From the NCBI RefSeq assembly GCF_043641665.1, contig NC_092180.1, positions 5,605,391 to 5,669,390 on the forward strand: 64,000 nt of DNA, in the 5' to 3' direction. Origin of the DNA: Enoplosus armatus. Taxonomy: Eukaryota; Chordata; Actinopteri; Centrarchiformes; Enoplosidae. How positions within the stretch are numbered: position 1 is the stretch's first letter; the number at the start of each line of letters is the position of its first letter. A program made the position numbers and the translations under genes. This document shows positions 1-13,915 of this stretch, one piece after another. Under the pieces are notes generated by a model that did not search any database, was not told where the DNA came from, and was given only the letters and a program-made list of their open reading frames with translations.

Positions 1-3000
1 ATATGTTTGTTTTTTTTTTAAAACTGCTGTCTATGTCTATGTATGACATACTGTTGAGAAAGGATCTGTTGGCCTGAATCTTTAGTAATTTCCTTTATTT
101 CAAGTTTTGAATTAGGTTTTCTTACTTCTGGAACAGAAAGCAGTTTCACTCCGGCTCTCTATAATACCTGAATTTTTGTAAAAGTAGCAGAATGGTTTAA
201 ATAGATTTTTCACCCATATTTGCTGTGCCCACTCTTTCCAAAAGTTTCCTGCTGCGAGAAGACACAGTTCCAGATATCTCACAGTACACAATGTCCTCTT
301 GCAATGAAGTCAGCTCAGAAAACACAACACAATGTCACAATGGTGTTGTGTTACCCGAATTTTTGCACTTGTAATTTCAGAGAGAAAAGTGGATGGAAAA
401 CAAATGAACACAGTGGAAATAGAGTATGTTTGCCGTGCAAATTGTACTGTTGAAATCCATTTTTGCTTAGATTTTTCTATTATTATCTGGTGTTCACCAA
501 TTTGTTTAATATTCAAAATAAACATTGATAAATTCATACATTTTTGATGAACAAAGAAAAACCAAGAACAATGAGCTTTAATCCGTGTGCAGGAAATGAA
601 TAATGGACCTCCTGATTTACCCTTGAACAGCTCCCTCATTTAGCCTCGTAGTTGCTGACTTGTTGTTGTATGTTCACAAATTAATTTGTATTTATGATTC
701 TCTTATAGAGACTCATCCGTCTTTAGCCACTGTCATTAGATGCAGATATGATGATAATATCCATAAATAAATGAATCATTGTCAGTGGATGAAATGAAGC
801 CAACAACAGCTCCAGGTAAATACAAAATCAGTCTGTGCTGTTATGAGCTCCTGCAGTTCAACCAGCATTCATGAACATCTCTTAAAACGTTAAAACAGAA
901 CACACAGGCTTTGGTTTGACATTTGGTTTTGTAAAATTGTGTACTTTCATGTCCACAATTTTGCAGGTTTTATTTTCATTGAATGTTTTTCAGGTGTTAA
1001 ACAGTTAATATGGCGAATGTCCACAATTACATGCCAGGCTTTTCTTCACTGCCAGCAGATCGGTAATTGCGGAGAAACCAAGACTGGTGTGTGTAACATG
1101 ATTGGAACAATATGAATCATGTTCAGTGTGGGTTTTTATTTTTTCCTTTGAAATTGTCCTCGCACCACACGAGACTGGATTTGTTTGGTATCTTGCTAAG
1201 AAGAAGAAAAGAGCATCCGCAAGAGTATGCCAAATGTTTTTATTCCTCGGTGTACACTTTTCCGCTGTAAGCTTAGCAGCTGCTAACAAACAGATTGACC
1301 ACAGTTGAACCTTCTCAGTGAAATCATTACACAAGACAGAGGCTAAAAGTGATGTGATCTGCAGTGGCAAAGATTGGAAGCAAGGCAACTGGTTTAATAA
1401 TGTCATTAGTAACACTTCAAATGATAGCAACCCCCTGAAACTGCAATGAAATCCCAAGGAGCAGTGTTTTCACTCGGCTTGAGAACCACTAAATCCTGTT
1501 TTTGTGCACCACACCACTTCTATTTTGAAAAAAATAAAGGGAAAAAGTAATTTCTCTCTGGGCTGTATATAGTCTTTATAACAAAGTAAATGCTATATAC
1601 TGTAAGTAATACTCCTGGGCTACTGGAAGAAGAACTATTACATTCAGTGGTCTACAGAGTCTATTTAGTAAAACTGAGCAAAACACTCTGCCCTCAGTAG
1701 GACTATTCATTTCAGCAGTGTAGGTTTTAGACTTACGAGAGAAAATTCATTTTCTCAGATCCACGTCTGTCCATTTTGTGTAACATGGCACTGATTGCAG
1801 CTCTCCTTTGCCACACCACAGTGCCAATGAAAACTGTAAATCAACTGCAAGTCTGCTTTTACAGTTGGGACAAACTTACAAAATATATTGTGTAAATAAT
1901 TCTATGTATTTATCAGATGTAAAACTCTCCTCATATGTTGATACCACACAGGAGAATTTATAATAATTGCTCAGAAAGTCATATGACAAAGCACACACAG
2001 AAATAGGCACACGACATAACATCAATCACACATTGTGGCATTTGATTATGTGTTAAGCATTAGCCTTTGTGTTTCCCCCTCATTATTTCTATGTCTGCCT
2101 GTCCCCGTCCTCCTCCGAAACTGATGCTTGAGTATTTATCCTCTCCCTACTTGTATCCTCAGTGGATTGCTTTGTCCTAATTGGAAAGCTGAGTTAATTA
2201 TCCCCTAGCCTGTACTACTTGGCACATCATCGAGACCTCCCTAGAGAGACTGTTAGGTTTGGCTCATAATACTGAGAAAAAAAAATAAAAAATTGAGTTG
2301 GGGTTAAGAATGGGGACGAGGGACCACTCTGACCTGAATTGGGCCCCCGATTGATTGATATGGATTGTGGATGGAGAAATCAAGAGCATCCATCATAATT
2401 TTCGGCTGTCAGCATTCACAGGGATTTCATAGAGCTAATTGGAAAGGCCTGCATTAGATTGCAGTTTTTCATTTTGCTTCCCTCAGGGTTTCACCAAAAA
2501 GCTAGTCTTTTGTGTGTTTAGTCTTAATGAAGTCAAGTCACGGGACGCCACAGAATGAGAGGGAATGGACAAGACTAGGTAACCTGTGCTGGATACCCAA
2601 ATTGTACCATACCATTACCAACTGTGTAGGTATATATGCTTTTCCATAGGGCAGGATTTGCATCAGAAAATGTGTCAGTAACCTTAATATGTTGGTGTTT
2701 GAAGGTTTAAACAAACTATGTTGCATCTTTTTGTCCTAACCCCTGGGATAGGAAACATTTGGCTCACAAACTTTACTTGGCTCTTTGCAGGAAATTTAAT
2801 GATGCTTTAATTTCAAAGTTTATCTCAAAAATCAAAACTTGAAGAGCAAATTTGGTGGCAGCCAAAATGTTATTGACATAAGTGATACCTAATTGGAGGA
2901 CGTCAAAGCTGATAGTGTTGAAAAGCTGAGAAGAAAAACATGATGTTTGGTACACTACACTATTGAAGAAGTCACATCAAGGCAACGAACAGTATTCAGC

Positions 3001-3431
3001 ATAATCAGAAATCTAACATTGCTCTTACCACTTATTATTTACATCATGTAGTTTGTCTTATCAGTAGTTCAGAGTTTTAAGGTTGATTTAGTTCTTGAGC
3101 GGCACTGAAGTGATTCCAAAGCCAGAAAACACCCACTACCCTTGTGGGCTTTGTAAACCAGTGCATTTATATTGCAAAATAACACTTATAGTGACAAGAA
3201 AACAAAGGGTAGAGCATCATCGGATGGATTGTGGCACAGTTTCTCTTGGGACAAATTGTATTCAATATTCCAAAAAGAACTGACATTATACATTTTATAT
3301 AATAGATGATAGATCCCGGAGCAACCCCCAAAAGGCTTGTATGAATTGAGAAAACTGTGTAAAGCACAGCTTACAGATGCTATTCTCTTCCAAGTCCTCT
3401 GCAATCTGTGTGCCTTTACTCGGCGCCACTC

Positions 3432-3491
3432 CTAAAAATGAATGATATGTAAGAGTCATTCTAAAAAATGAATGACATCTCAGACTTATTA
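3432..3491 (+). repeat. two-unit tandem repeat, about 30-bp period
   Basis: The units ctaaaaatgaatgatatg... gagtcatt and ctaaaaaatgaatgacat... gacttatt lie head to tail. Confidence 0.4.
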
Positions 3492-4499
3492 TAATTTAAT
3501 GGAGCTCCAAGATACTTTCCTCTTACGATTAAACACAACTTGAATTCAATTTTTAGTATTGCTGCACTCTGAATAAAAAATCAAGAGCCAGAGAGGCAGT
3601 TTCAAATGTTGGTTTCACTTGAAACACTATCTTGTTTATAAGTGTTGGCAGTGTATTATTGCTGAAGCTATTAACACAGTCAGATTCAGTTATCTCTGTC
3701 ACAATATGTGCAACGTTCACAGCTAAAACAAATATGTTCTAAATACCTCTTGGAATGATGCTATTTTATAAAATCTCTGTGCATGAAGACGTTTTGGTCA
3801 AAACAAGCCGCCAACACAAGTTGTCCCGAAGTGCTACCAGCGCTGTATGAGCACAAGCTGGGTGATCAGTGATCACCTTTATCGGATGAATATGATCATA
3901 TTTATTTTCTGAAAGTATCTTAGTTATCATTAAAGACAAAAAAAAGTCCCCTCATGAAAAGACGCACTGCTAGTAATAAAAGATATAGGGTTACAAGTAA
4001 CAATTCATCATCATTAGGTGTTTTTCTGCAGATCTGTCTTTTATTTTTTTCTGTAGCCTTTAAACGTTTGGGGCTACAGATGTGTTGGTTAAAGACAGAG
4101 CTTTTATACCCTGATCAAACTGCAACAACATATTCAACAAAATAAGACCGAAGGAAACCAAACAAAGCACAAGGCAGCATATACTGTAATGAGAAAACAG
4201 GTCTGCCTAACCTTTGTAGCCTAGCACCAACCTTGGACCCCCAGTGAAGACATGAAATACAGTAACTTCAAAGAAATTCTTGCTGAAGGAAAGGGGAAAA
4301 CTTGAACAGAGCAATAGGTGCTCTGAGCATGTAGCAAAAAATAGTAAATGGGTATATGAGCTGTGAAAATGAAAAATTGTAGGGCAGCAAATACATTTAA
4401 TGACCCTTTAGATTTGAAATCATTGCCTCCGCTCTCTTTTCTGTGAAAAGGTTTTCCCAGCTTTGAGTTGAGGTTTTGATGTTGCACACTTCGGATAAC

Positions 4500-5100
4500 T
4501 GTGATCAGATGGCTAGCGCCGCTCAGAATGTGTATTGACTATCTGATAGTGTGTTGACTATCTCCTAAACTCCAATGAAATCACATGCTTCAGCCTAGTT
4601 AAGAACCCTGGAGTGACGATCTCTTAATAGAGGAGTTCTGTTCAAGGAGCTGGAGAGATGCAGCAAAGGAGATACTTGATCGAGTGGCTGCTTTGGAAAA
4701 CTGATGAGAAAGACGAGACGTCTTGAATGTGATCAAAATACCAACTCGTCGGCTCAGTCTCCTGGTCATAGGCTGATTCGTGTGAAAATGGGAAACTTGT
4801 AAGCTGACTAGCCGAATGAGCGGGGTCTTGAATGAGCACCGCCTCACATCTGTAACTCGTGCACATCCGCTATGTTATCATGCATGGCAATGCGACCGGC
4901 TATGAATACCAAGTCCGATCCACAATAAACCTAAACACTCACCTAAGAACTGCATTACCAAGGTGAAACGTTCACCGTCCTGACCTAACCAGTCCCTCAA
5001 ATCAATCTGCCACAGACAAGGCGAATAATTCTCCACACAGGGGAATCGAACCACAGCAGCACTGCCATCTGCTTTTGATGGTGGACTGAAGCTTATTAGT
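4500..5100 (-). other. CpG-containing stretch with a tRNA-like B box, origin unknown
   Basis: This block has more CG dinucleotides than its neighbours (tagcgccgctc, cgatc, gagacgagacg, ctcgtcggctc, gcgaccggc). On the - strand it contains GGTTCGATTCC (5042-5052), an exact match to the RNA polymerase III B-box consensus, but I could not find a convincing A box. It may be a decayed retroelement. No coding sequence is recognised; the 74- and 82-codon - strand frames are unfamiliar. Confidence 0.3.
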
Positions 5101-8100
5101 CTTTTTCAGCTATGATAATATCAAACTGGTATTTTACAGATGTGTTTTTGTTAGTTCATTTTATGATTTGTTCTTTGCAACCTTGGGCTTTTTTGGAAAT
5201 TGTGGTGCCGTTTTACATGAGACCAGAAGTAATTTCAAACTGCTGATGACAAGAAAGTCATTTTTTGTTCATTAGTCAACTCTTTCCTGAAGTGTGTAGT
5301 TTGCAACCCCTTACAACCACATTGATTGCAATTTAGTACTTAATTACTACCATACAGGCAGACCACTGAAGGGCAAGCAATTATAAGTTGTTATTGTAAG
5401 AGCACCAAAAGTAAGTAACACAGTTTTAATCTTTTCTTTTGTACCATCTTAAAATTTTCTCAAAGCACCTTGTAGGTTCCTAATATCCAAATTAAAAAAC
5501 AAAACAACTACAGATGTGCTGATCTTGCTAAATCTGGCCCTAAACTTCACATTGAAATAATTAGATAATTCAATAAGTACAGAAACTCAAAACGTTTTCT
5601 AGCAGTATTCAAATTTTAAAGCTCAGTTCGCTGTGAGCACCAGGGGAGTGTTGGTGTTTACGCTCCCAGCACAGGAGGTTTTCAGGCCCGGGCTCTGAGA
5701 GTCAGATGGTTGGAGTCAGGTAACTTAAAGCATAGCTAACCTGAGTAGTAGTAAAGAGTGATCCAGAGCAGAGCAGCCGAATAACTCAGACAGACAGACA
5801 GACTGCTTTTGGCTCACAGGGATTACTTTTACATATGTTTACCTCATTATTTGGCAACGTTAAATATGAACATCAGCATAGTAGGTCCTCTTTAAAGCAC
5901 AGAACTTTGAACTAGATAACTAATCAACTTTTCTATATTAACATATTAAGCCAGTTTGAGAAAGGTCTTTAGTTTATATACAAAATTCTCTCAACCCAGT
6001 TATGTTCCCCCAGTTAAGGTTGTATTTGGAGTATTTCTAGTATATTGTGACCAAAACATGAATTACTGCAAAATTAGTCACGTCATGAAATTGCTGTTTG
6101 GTAAATCAACATACAACATCTCAAGTTGTTAAGTTTTACACCCGGCTATCTTTCTTTATATCCAGCCTTCATGCCCTGAGTCTGTTTGACAAATTGTGAT
6201 TAAGTTACATGGATGTAACATAAATTTCAGCGCAGCAACATGACTGCAGTTTATGACAGAATGGACATGATTGATGGTGCATTTAGCCAAGGAGATCTGG
6301 TACAGTACATGACAGTCTACTTGATTAATAAACACTGCGAGCTTGCAGTAAATACAGATATTAGCTGAGCCTTCTTAATCTGTACATGTAAATAGCTCTG
6401 TGAAATTTGCATATAAAAGTACTTGCAGTAGTAAGGGTAATGTGTGCATGTACTGTAAATTTATGTTCTTTTGTATGAAAATTACTTTTTCAAAGTGGCT
6501 TTTTTTTGTTAAGGTCAACTGCATGCATTACTCAGAGATTATTAGCAACCAAGAACGTTCAGAAGGCCCCAAATGTTCTTGTAATGTATAATAGATAAAG
6601 CAAATATTGCCGTGCTCGCCCATTAATGAAATTATACTTAACATTCTGCCCTGATTTAACAGGTTGCCCACAAATCCTAAGCTCCTTTCTTCTGACATAA
6701 TTTGGTTTTGAACCCTGGCTAACATTCCTTGATTAGATTTCTTTATTGATTCTGCAGGAGCCGTGAAGGTCAGTCTATCACTTGACTCGCAGAGACTGAC
6801 CTTCAGAGGAACTCTGGCTCAGACAGTTGTCTCGTTTCATTTGACTGGGATCATTTTCAGGGGTTGATGCTTCTGGATATTCGATATATTTGTTTTTAGT
6901 TTTGTTAAAAATAAAGCATCTTTCAGAAATGTGCAACGCATTTTAAATAACACGTGAAAACAGTTCTTTAATGTCCTCTGTGGCTCCCAAAAAGTCTGAG
7001 AAAACAACTCTGATTATGTCATCAGATTTATCTCAAGTTGGGTTTGAGAACTTTGACAGAAAGCCTGGGTTATGAACTGGGTGTGGAGTTTGACAGACTT
7101 TAGGCTGGGAGGACCTAACAAGATGCCTTTCAATCTAGGATCCAATGTCATGGATCTGTACTAGGGACTGAAAGTACAGATATTTTTGCCTCTGTTGCTT
7201 CCATTTTTACCATTCTTTGTTTTAATCTTTCTCTTGTGAGCTTCCCCTTTAAAAGCAAGAATATGAAAATCTTGTGGACCAGCGGCCACTGTAGCCGCAA
7301 GAGGCAATTACAGGATATTGGAACACTGAATTGTGCGTTACTTGTGTTTACTTTTGTGATGAAACCAATTAAATAGTCATCTGTGATGCAGTAAATGTAT
7401 GTGTCAGCAAAGTTACCCAGTAATGTCTGTTACACAGCTACCTCAAGCTGCTGGTCATGCCAGACCAAGTACGGTCGTAGAGGCAAAACCCTTGAGTGCA
7501 TTGAGCTGAGTGTGTTTTATGGCTTACACATTCAACTTTTTGTCTTTCAAAAGTTACATATTTTTGCTTTAATGTTCAGCACATATGAATAAATAGTTTG
7601 TTTTATTTGTATTCCTTCATAAATCCCAACATAGACAAACTATTGTCACTGATGTCGCATCAGGTTTGATATCATATTGTTTGATGAAATGAGGCCATGT
7701 TGGGTGTTGGTCACATGTTGGATTTTGTGGACATTTACAATCTAACATCCCTGTGACCTCTCTCTGACTTTGGTTTTATCAAGACACTGAATGAATAACA
7801 CATTTAGTAAACTCACCTATTCATTTGTGAGCCTACTGTTTCAGGTAATGCCATTATCTCCCTTTTAGAGAAAATACATTCATCAGGACTAATATTATTA
7901 ATAATTACTGTATCCATGATAACATGCTGTAAGTGTCCTTTGAACTAATATTCAGATTAATGCATCCCTCACCTCTAACAATTATTCTTCCGTCCTGACA
8001 AATGTATGACTCTCGGCCATTTGCTTCCTCATCAAGCAGCAAGCAGGATAAAAATTGCTCCGAGCTTCCACTGTCATCTAAAGAAAGTCAGTCACCATTT

Positions 8101-9277
8101 CAAGGTTAATGGCAAATCACTTTGAGGGATTCGGGCAACAGGGAAGGAATTTGTGCAATGTCACACGACTTGTTAGAAAAGATTAGAGCCCAAAGACAAC
8201 AGAATAAAAAGCCTTCAGGTTCCAGCAAATACTCTGATCACGTGGTCCAGCAGTGTCGGTTTACTGACCTTTTCTGAAATATTACACTTGCCCTCAGATT
8301 TAATTTAGTGAAATGTGACAATGCTGTTAGCCTTCAGGCTGTCAGTGACATGGAAATATCATTTGCACTTTGCACTCAGTGTGCAAGCCTCATTTAGCTA
8401 ATGAACATCTTATAGGCGGTACAAATGTGTGCAAACGTGTGCTTCTTTGCATCACTGTGATTGCATAGCAGTGCAGATAACAATGGATATAGGTTATATA
8501 AATACACAAACACGTTCCTCCTTTATTCTCTCATCTTTGTGGGTGTATTACGCTCTGACATAACCATATGGCAGCTGTCAAGTAAGGCTGTCAGAGTGTG
8601 AGTACATGATATTCAATATAATGAGGGAGAGGAATCAGCAGTACATGCTCGCAAATGCAGGATCTTGGAGCAGATCAGGTTAAAAAAAAAAAACGTCCCT
8701 GCCTGGTCAGGCAGCGTTGCAGTTGTCGACAAGCAGGCAGATAAAACTCTGTGAAAACAGAAGACAAGAAAAAGATGGAGGTAAAGATCAGGAAGGAAAA
8801 CTAGAAAAGCAAGAACACTAAGACAGCTTAGACAGTCTGACAAAGGGCAAGGAAAAAACTGCCATCTATATATATTATATGACTAATGAGCAAATGCAAA
8901 GCAGCTGTGTAGACAGGTGGTGGATCACAGGAGGCGCCGAGTGGTCAGGTGTGGCATGACGGGGTCTAAAATAACAATCAGTACACAATGCACCGAGAGA
9001 GACTAGGGAATCGGAAAGGAGACAAAAATGTAAGTGTAACTGTATCTAACCTCAACCTGACATTTTAATGCATCAATAATTTTAATTAATATTTTCATTT
9101 CAGTTGTATTTTACTCATTTCATTCAATTTCACAGTCTAATCTGACTTTTCATGGTCATATTGGCAGGCCCTCTGTCAAGCTTCATGATGTTATGTATTA
9201 TAGTGAATAATATATCACATTTAAGCTTTCTGCTAAATGGAGTGAATTTAATATCTGGCAGAGTTCTGGAGCACTAC

Positions 9278-9319
9278 GACTACTATTACTACTACTACTA
9301 ATAATAATAATAATAATAA
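9278..9319 (+). repeat. compound (TAC)n(TAA)n microsatellite
   Basis: Trinucleotide runs of tac/act pass directly into taa repeats. Confidence 0.85.
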
Positions 9320-9394
9320 ACCTCATTTGAGTATAGTTTCACTGCTTTTGGCTTAAAGTACTTTTTCAGTAACAACATCTGTCAAAACATTTCA

Positions 9395-9615
9395 GAGCTG
9401 GTCTGATGATTGATTAGTAGATAGACAGACAATTAATCAGCAATAATGTTGATAATCACTTAATCTTGTAGGTCATTCTGGGAACTGCGATGGGCATATT
9501 TCATTATTTTCTGACATTTTTATAGAACAAACGTTTAGTAGAGAAAAGAATTGGCAGATTAATAGATACTGAAAATGATCTTTAGTTACGGCTTTGACTT
9601 CCCCAGTATGAGAGA
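9395..9615 (-). repeat. GATTAAT-family teleost repeat, diverged
   Basis: It contains gattgattagtagatag, cattattttctgacattt, tatagaacaaac and aattggcagattaatagata, as in the copy at 11287. It shares with that copy the adjoining agttacggctttgacttcc, so homology extends beyond the usual repeat end. Confidence 0.5.
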
Positions 9616-10549
9616 AAGTAACTCCCGTCTTAGCGAGCTGAATTATCATTTAAAGGTAAGAGGTGGTCAATAGATTGTGTTCAGTGTGTGTGTAAAGCCA
9701 AGTCTTATCTCATGAGTGGTTTTTGATGAAAGTAGACAGATACATAACTCAGCGCCTCTCTTCATGAGCGCCCCATGATGCCTCATTTCAGGGTGAAAGC
9801 CTGAAAGCTGTGCTAAACAAGCGTGCACCGTGTCTCTTTTCCTGATGTAGTCATCTGCTCTCCGACGATACTGTGGACACTGAGAAACTACCTGAAGGCC
9901 AGTGGCTCAAATGGAAAAAAGGGCATCAGCAGCAAACACACAGGCACAGAGCTGGAAAATCAATATACTGTACAGTGCATTCTAGATATGCCGTGGAATC
10001 TTCTTTACTACACTGCAGGTGATATTTTCATGGATAACCTACTGCTTTTCAGGAATAATGCCAGTGTCCTGCAGAGTTACAGACCACTGAGGACTGTCTA
10101 CAACTATTTCATGTAATTTGTATTTCTCCCAAATATTTTACAATGTCTCCCACTTTGGTCCAAATATCTGGAGAACATTTCTGAACTCAAATATTGCAAG
10201 AAATTCATGGATGCAGACTTTTAGTCTTCTGTTTTGTAGTGTTTTAATTGTTTGGCTTGAAATGTTGTCTTACATTGTTGTGCCAAAAATACTGCAGCCT
10301 TCGAAATGACCATAAAGTTTAATCACCACCTCTAAAGCAGTTGGCAAAACAATCTCCCCCCAAGGTCCATTAGTAGGTGTTCTATAGCTTTCAATCATAT
10401 TACACAATCTTCCTCAGTAGGTGAAGTTTGCTCAGTTGTCATGGAATAGCAGATTTTCACATTATTCTTTTTTTTTCTGAGCATTTTAAGGTCTTCTCTC
10501 TAGTCCATGTTGGCTTAAAAGTTGAAGCTGAGGTGAAGAATGAACTTTC

Positions 10550-10658
10550 AATCTCAACTCTCCACAAAACTGAACATTATAACCTTCAAGACAGGAGGAT
10601 TTATTGCAGGGCTGTTGCATTAGTTTTTATCTAGGTGTACTTAGTAAACTGGCAACTG
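10550..10658 (+). repeat. teleost interspersed repeat (copy 1)
   Basis: It ends with ggatttattgcagggctgtt, gcattagtttttatctagg and tgtacttagtaaactggcaa, a phrase I know from many fish loci. A second copy in the same orientation is at 54975-55090. It is non-coding. Confidence 0.5.
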
Positions 10659-11286
10659 CGTACTTCCTCTCAGCCTCCATTTCCTCCTGTGGATGTCAGG
10701 TATGAGCAGAGCATGACTCAGGCAACAAAAGGAACTGAAAAATAAAGCTAATTAGGGCGTCATGTTTACTGCAGTAGATTATCTTACTTTGGAAACTTTC
10801 AAATCTTGGATGTTGTTTTTCCTACTATACAAGAATGATTGACAGCAAATGACTTCTTCTAAGAGGAGGAAAATGAGCCCTGATATCCAGCTATGCTTTA
10901 TGTAGACACAAGCATGAATACAGAGGAGGGCACCAATTTGATTCTCCCAATCTTAAAAAACACACTGTATTATTCTTTAAGCCTGTCCCTGTAATAAGAG
11001 CGGTAATGAGACCAGGAAAAAAAAGACTTCCTGCCTGCTGTGAATGATTTCTTTTTTACCTGTCAATATTATGCAGATTGCAAATAGGATATGCAACCCA
11101 GCATGTTCGGGGTTTAAAGATGACTGGTAATCAACCAAAATGATAGCAGCAAGCCTAATTTCTAGCAATGCCATACATAATTTGGGAAAACAGACTAGCC
11201 TTCATTACCTTTGTAATCAGCAACTGTTCTCTGTTGGTCTGTTCGTGTTTACTTTCTTTAGCCTCACTCTACAGCTTCTCCTTTAG

Positions 11287-11515
11287 AGCTGAAACAATCG
11301 TTGATTAATCCATTAGCTGACTAATGAATGACTGATCATCAAAATGTTTGCCAATTCATTTTCTAAGTAATTTTAAGCCTTCACCTTTGGTTTTGAGGAA
11401 TTATGAGGGACATATTTCATTATTTTCTGACATTTTATAGAACAAACAATTAATGGAGAAAATAATTGGCAGATTAAAAGATACTGAAAATTATCTTTTG
11501 TTCCAGCCCTAAAAC
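11287..11515 (-). repeat. GATTAAT-family teleost repeat, internally deleted
   Basis: It starts agagctgaaacaatcgttga and ends gttccagccct, so the two termini form imperfect inverted repeats. The interior has cattattttctgacatttta and aattggcagatta. Much of the central part of the family is missing. Confidence 0.55.
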
Positions 11516-11710
11516 AGTTACGGCTTTGACTTCCTCAGTGCTAAACCAGTGGCATTTAGTTTCATGTGTTTCATTTTGTAAATATTAAAAATAGCATCAC
11601 TGTAGAGCAACAGATTAACACCTACAAAGACCATAAAAGATGGAGAGACAGAGGAAATAACTATCAGCAAAAATGCCAAAACTGTTTTAGTTTCATGTTC
11701 TTAAGCGTGA

Positions 11711-11908
11711 ACGTTTGCTGGTCTTCTTAGTCTTCTATGATATTAAACTAAATATCTTTGGGTTTTGAACTGCTGGTCGGACAAAACAAGACATTTGAAG
11801 ATTTCACCTTGGACAATTTTCTGTATTTTTTGACATTTTATGGACTAAACGACTAATTCGATTGAACAAAAAATGAATCGATAAAAATAATCATTAGATG
11901 CAGCCCTA
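11711..11908 (-). repeat. GATTAAT-family teleost repeat
   Basis: Read on the - strand it runs agggctgcatctaatgatta, then the family centre (gacaaaacaagacatttg and ctttgggttttgaactgctg on the + strand). The far end is truncated. It lies just 200 bp from another copy. Confidence 0.6.
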
Positions 11909-13330
11909 ATTCCTGTATTTTAATAATAAGTGACATATACTTTAAGTCACATGTGAAATAAAGTGATTTATAATCTGCAGCTCTCTTCTTCATCTGTTGA
12001 CATTCATGTAGAGTTTGCAGGCCTCTGTTTTTACTGTTACACTCAGTCAATCTTAATGTCATGTTTCTTATTTTAGAAATGGGAATGCCACACATCTGAA
12101 CCAGGTCAGAGCTGCACTGTACCTGGGATTTCACTTGTGATAGCGTGCCCAGACTCACATGCTCCTCTGACTGTCTCCCTGTCACCTGCAGTTGTCTTTA
12201 TCCAGATGGATAAAAGCCCGCTCCCTCCGGCCACTTCTTGCCTTCTCTTTCCCTTTACATCTGGCAACAGTCTCTTTCTGTAAGGGAATCACTAATATGA
12301 CGTGTTAAGGGGGTAAAACTAGAGCAAATAATTCTTCTGTGGCTTGTGACGATATGTTTGCCCTTTTTTTGTTATCTTAAATTGAAAATGAAGAGGAGTC
12401 CTCTTTGTGTTTGATGTTTGCATGGGATCAGAGTAGTTTTAGAGAAATCTGTTTTTTGCTTGACACTGGACTGATCTTAGCTAAAGCTATAAGAGTTTAA
12501 ATGTGTAAACACAGAGTATTAAGTCCACTATGAGACAGCTCTCAGGTACCATATTGCCTAGTTTCATTGTCAGGACTCTTAATTTCACAACGTATAGGCC
12601 TGGCAAGTTTCTACTCCAAAGCTTTTGTCATCTCATTTTACTCAAGTGTTGCCTAAATCCACGTCTTTTCTAATGAAAAACACATTCAGGGACTACTTTA
12701 TTTGCTTAGATGCACACAGCTGACAGGCATATAACTAGCACTAATCTAGATTTCACTTGTTTGTCTTTATTTTGAGGGTAATTTACAGTTGCTGCAGTTT
12801 GGCAGGCAGTTTAAGGACACAGGAGTTCATTTGAATAAACCACTAAACATCTTCTAAGTAGCTGGAAATGGCTAATCCCGGCCATGAGCACAATCAGAAT
12901 ATGTAGCGGGTTAACTAGCCAGGGTGAAAGAAATAATTACACAGTGGATAGTTAACTCGGGCAGTTTTCTTACTTCTTAAAAGATACACATACAAATTCT
13001 TCAGACTCTTAGATGTATTTATCAAAAATCAGTCTGTTATGAGGCACAATATGTGTCTTTACACTGTTTGTCAAAAGAGACTAATGCGACAGACATGGAT
13101 ATTATCAGGATAAACTGAATGAATGTGGATATTGAAAGACTCACTTTGAGGTGCCTCTTTAGGGGGTTTATTGGCAGTAATAATTTAGTATAAATCTAAT
13201 AAAATTTAAAGTAGAGACTTCAGTCCATTCGTTCCCAGACAATCTTGAAATGTCTGTATTATTTCAAAAGTAATTTGAAGCTTGCAAAACAAAAATAGTT
13301 TGAAAAAAGTTAAATCAAGGTCCTCTTATT

Positions 13331-13540
13331 AGGTTTTTCTGAGGATTTCAACTGCATTTTAGTCTTCATCAGTGAATGGAGTTTACATAGTTGTCATGGT
13401 GACGCCTCAGTTGATGTTGCATAACCAAAGTATGATATATAGGTCATGTGATGACAACTGAGCCATCTCCATGGCAACTGACCAAACTCCATTCGACAAA
13501 GACAACCATGTGATGCGGATGAAAGCTCCAGAAAAAGCTA
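13331..13540. mobile_element. foldback (long inverted repeat) element
   Basis: About 210 bp is almost entirely an imperfect palindrome centred near 13433. The left arm contains ggtttttctgaggatttca, then gtcttcatcagtgaatggag and cagttg. The right arm contains caactgagcc, ccatggcaactgaccaaac, tccattcgacaaagac and gaaagctccagaaaaagct, which is the reverse complement with scattered differences. Arms are roughly 95 bases with a short loop. There is no coding capacity. It resembles teleost MITE or foldback repeats; I did not identify a clear target-site duplication. Confidence 0.6.
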
Positions 13541-13914
13541 GTGACCATACATGAGGGAGAAAAGTGGGGGTCTTTTTGGGTCAAATGTCTGTAATAAATG
13601 AGTTTGTTAATTAAGTGATGTACCTGAACGTAGCATCATTTAAATAATGTGCACTGTACTGTACAAAGCACTGTAATTGAAATAAAAACTACAAATACCA
13701 ACATGCCTTCAAGTTCAGGACATCTCAAGGGGTTTATCTTTATATAAAATCTGTTTTTTTCAATTTAAAGTTACCTTTGACTGACATCCATTGTTGACAC
13801 TGGTTGTCTCTGAGGTTCTGAGGATCTCCCTCCATCCCCGGATCAAACATCTGTGCACCATCTCTGCCTCGTCTCTGGCAGAATGTTTATGAGTCACCAG
13901 ACACATTTTATTGG

Positions 13915-13915
<1 letters not shown>

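Larger units (their letters stand above)
1..13330. other. non-coding, AT-rich; likely luzp2 intron 1 or 5' flank
   Basis: No open frame here exceeds about 150 codons, and none shows exon-like splice borders or a familiar protein. Repeats within it are listed separately. The region is upstream of luzp2 exon 2. Because the signal-peptide exon was not found, I cannot tell whether it is intron 1 or intergenic sequence. Confidence 0.6.

Noticed and set aside
1005..1457. 150-codon open frame on the - strand, the longest frame in the window
   Set aside because: No recognisable domain, no splice or promoter context, and length within chance expectation for 64 kb of vertebrate DNA.
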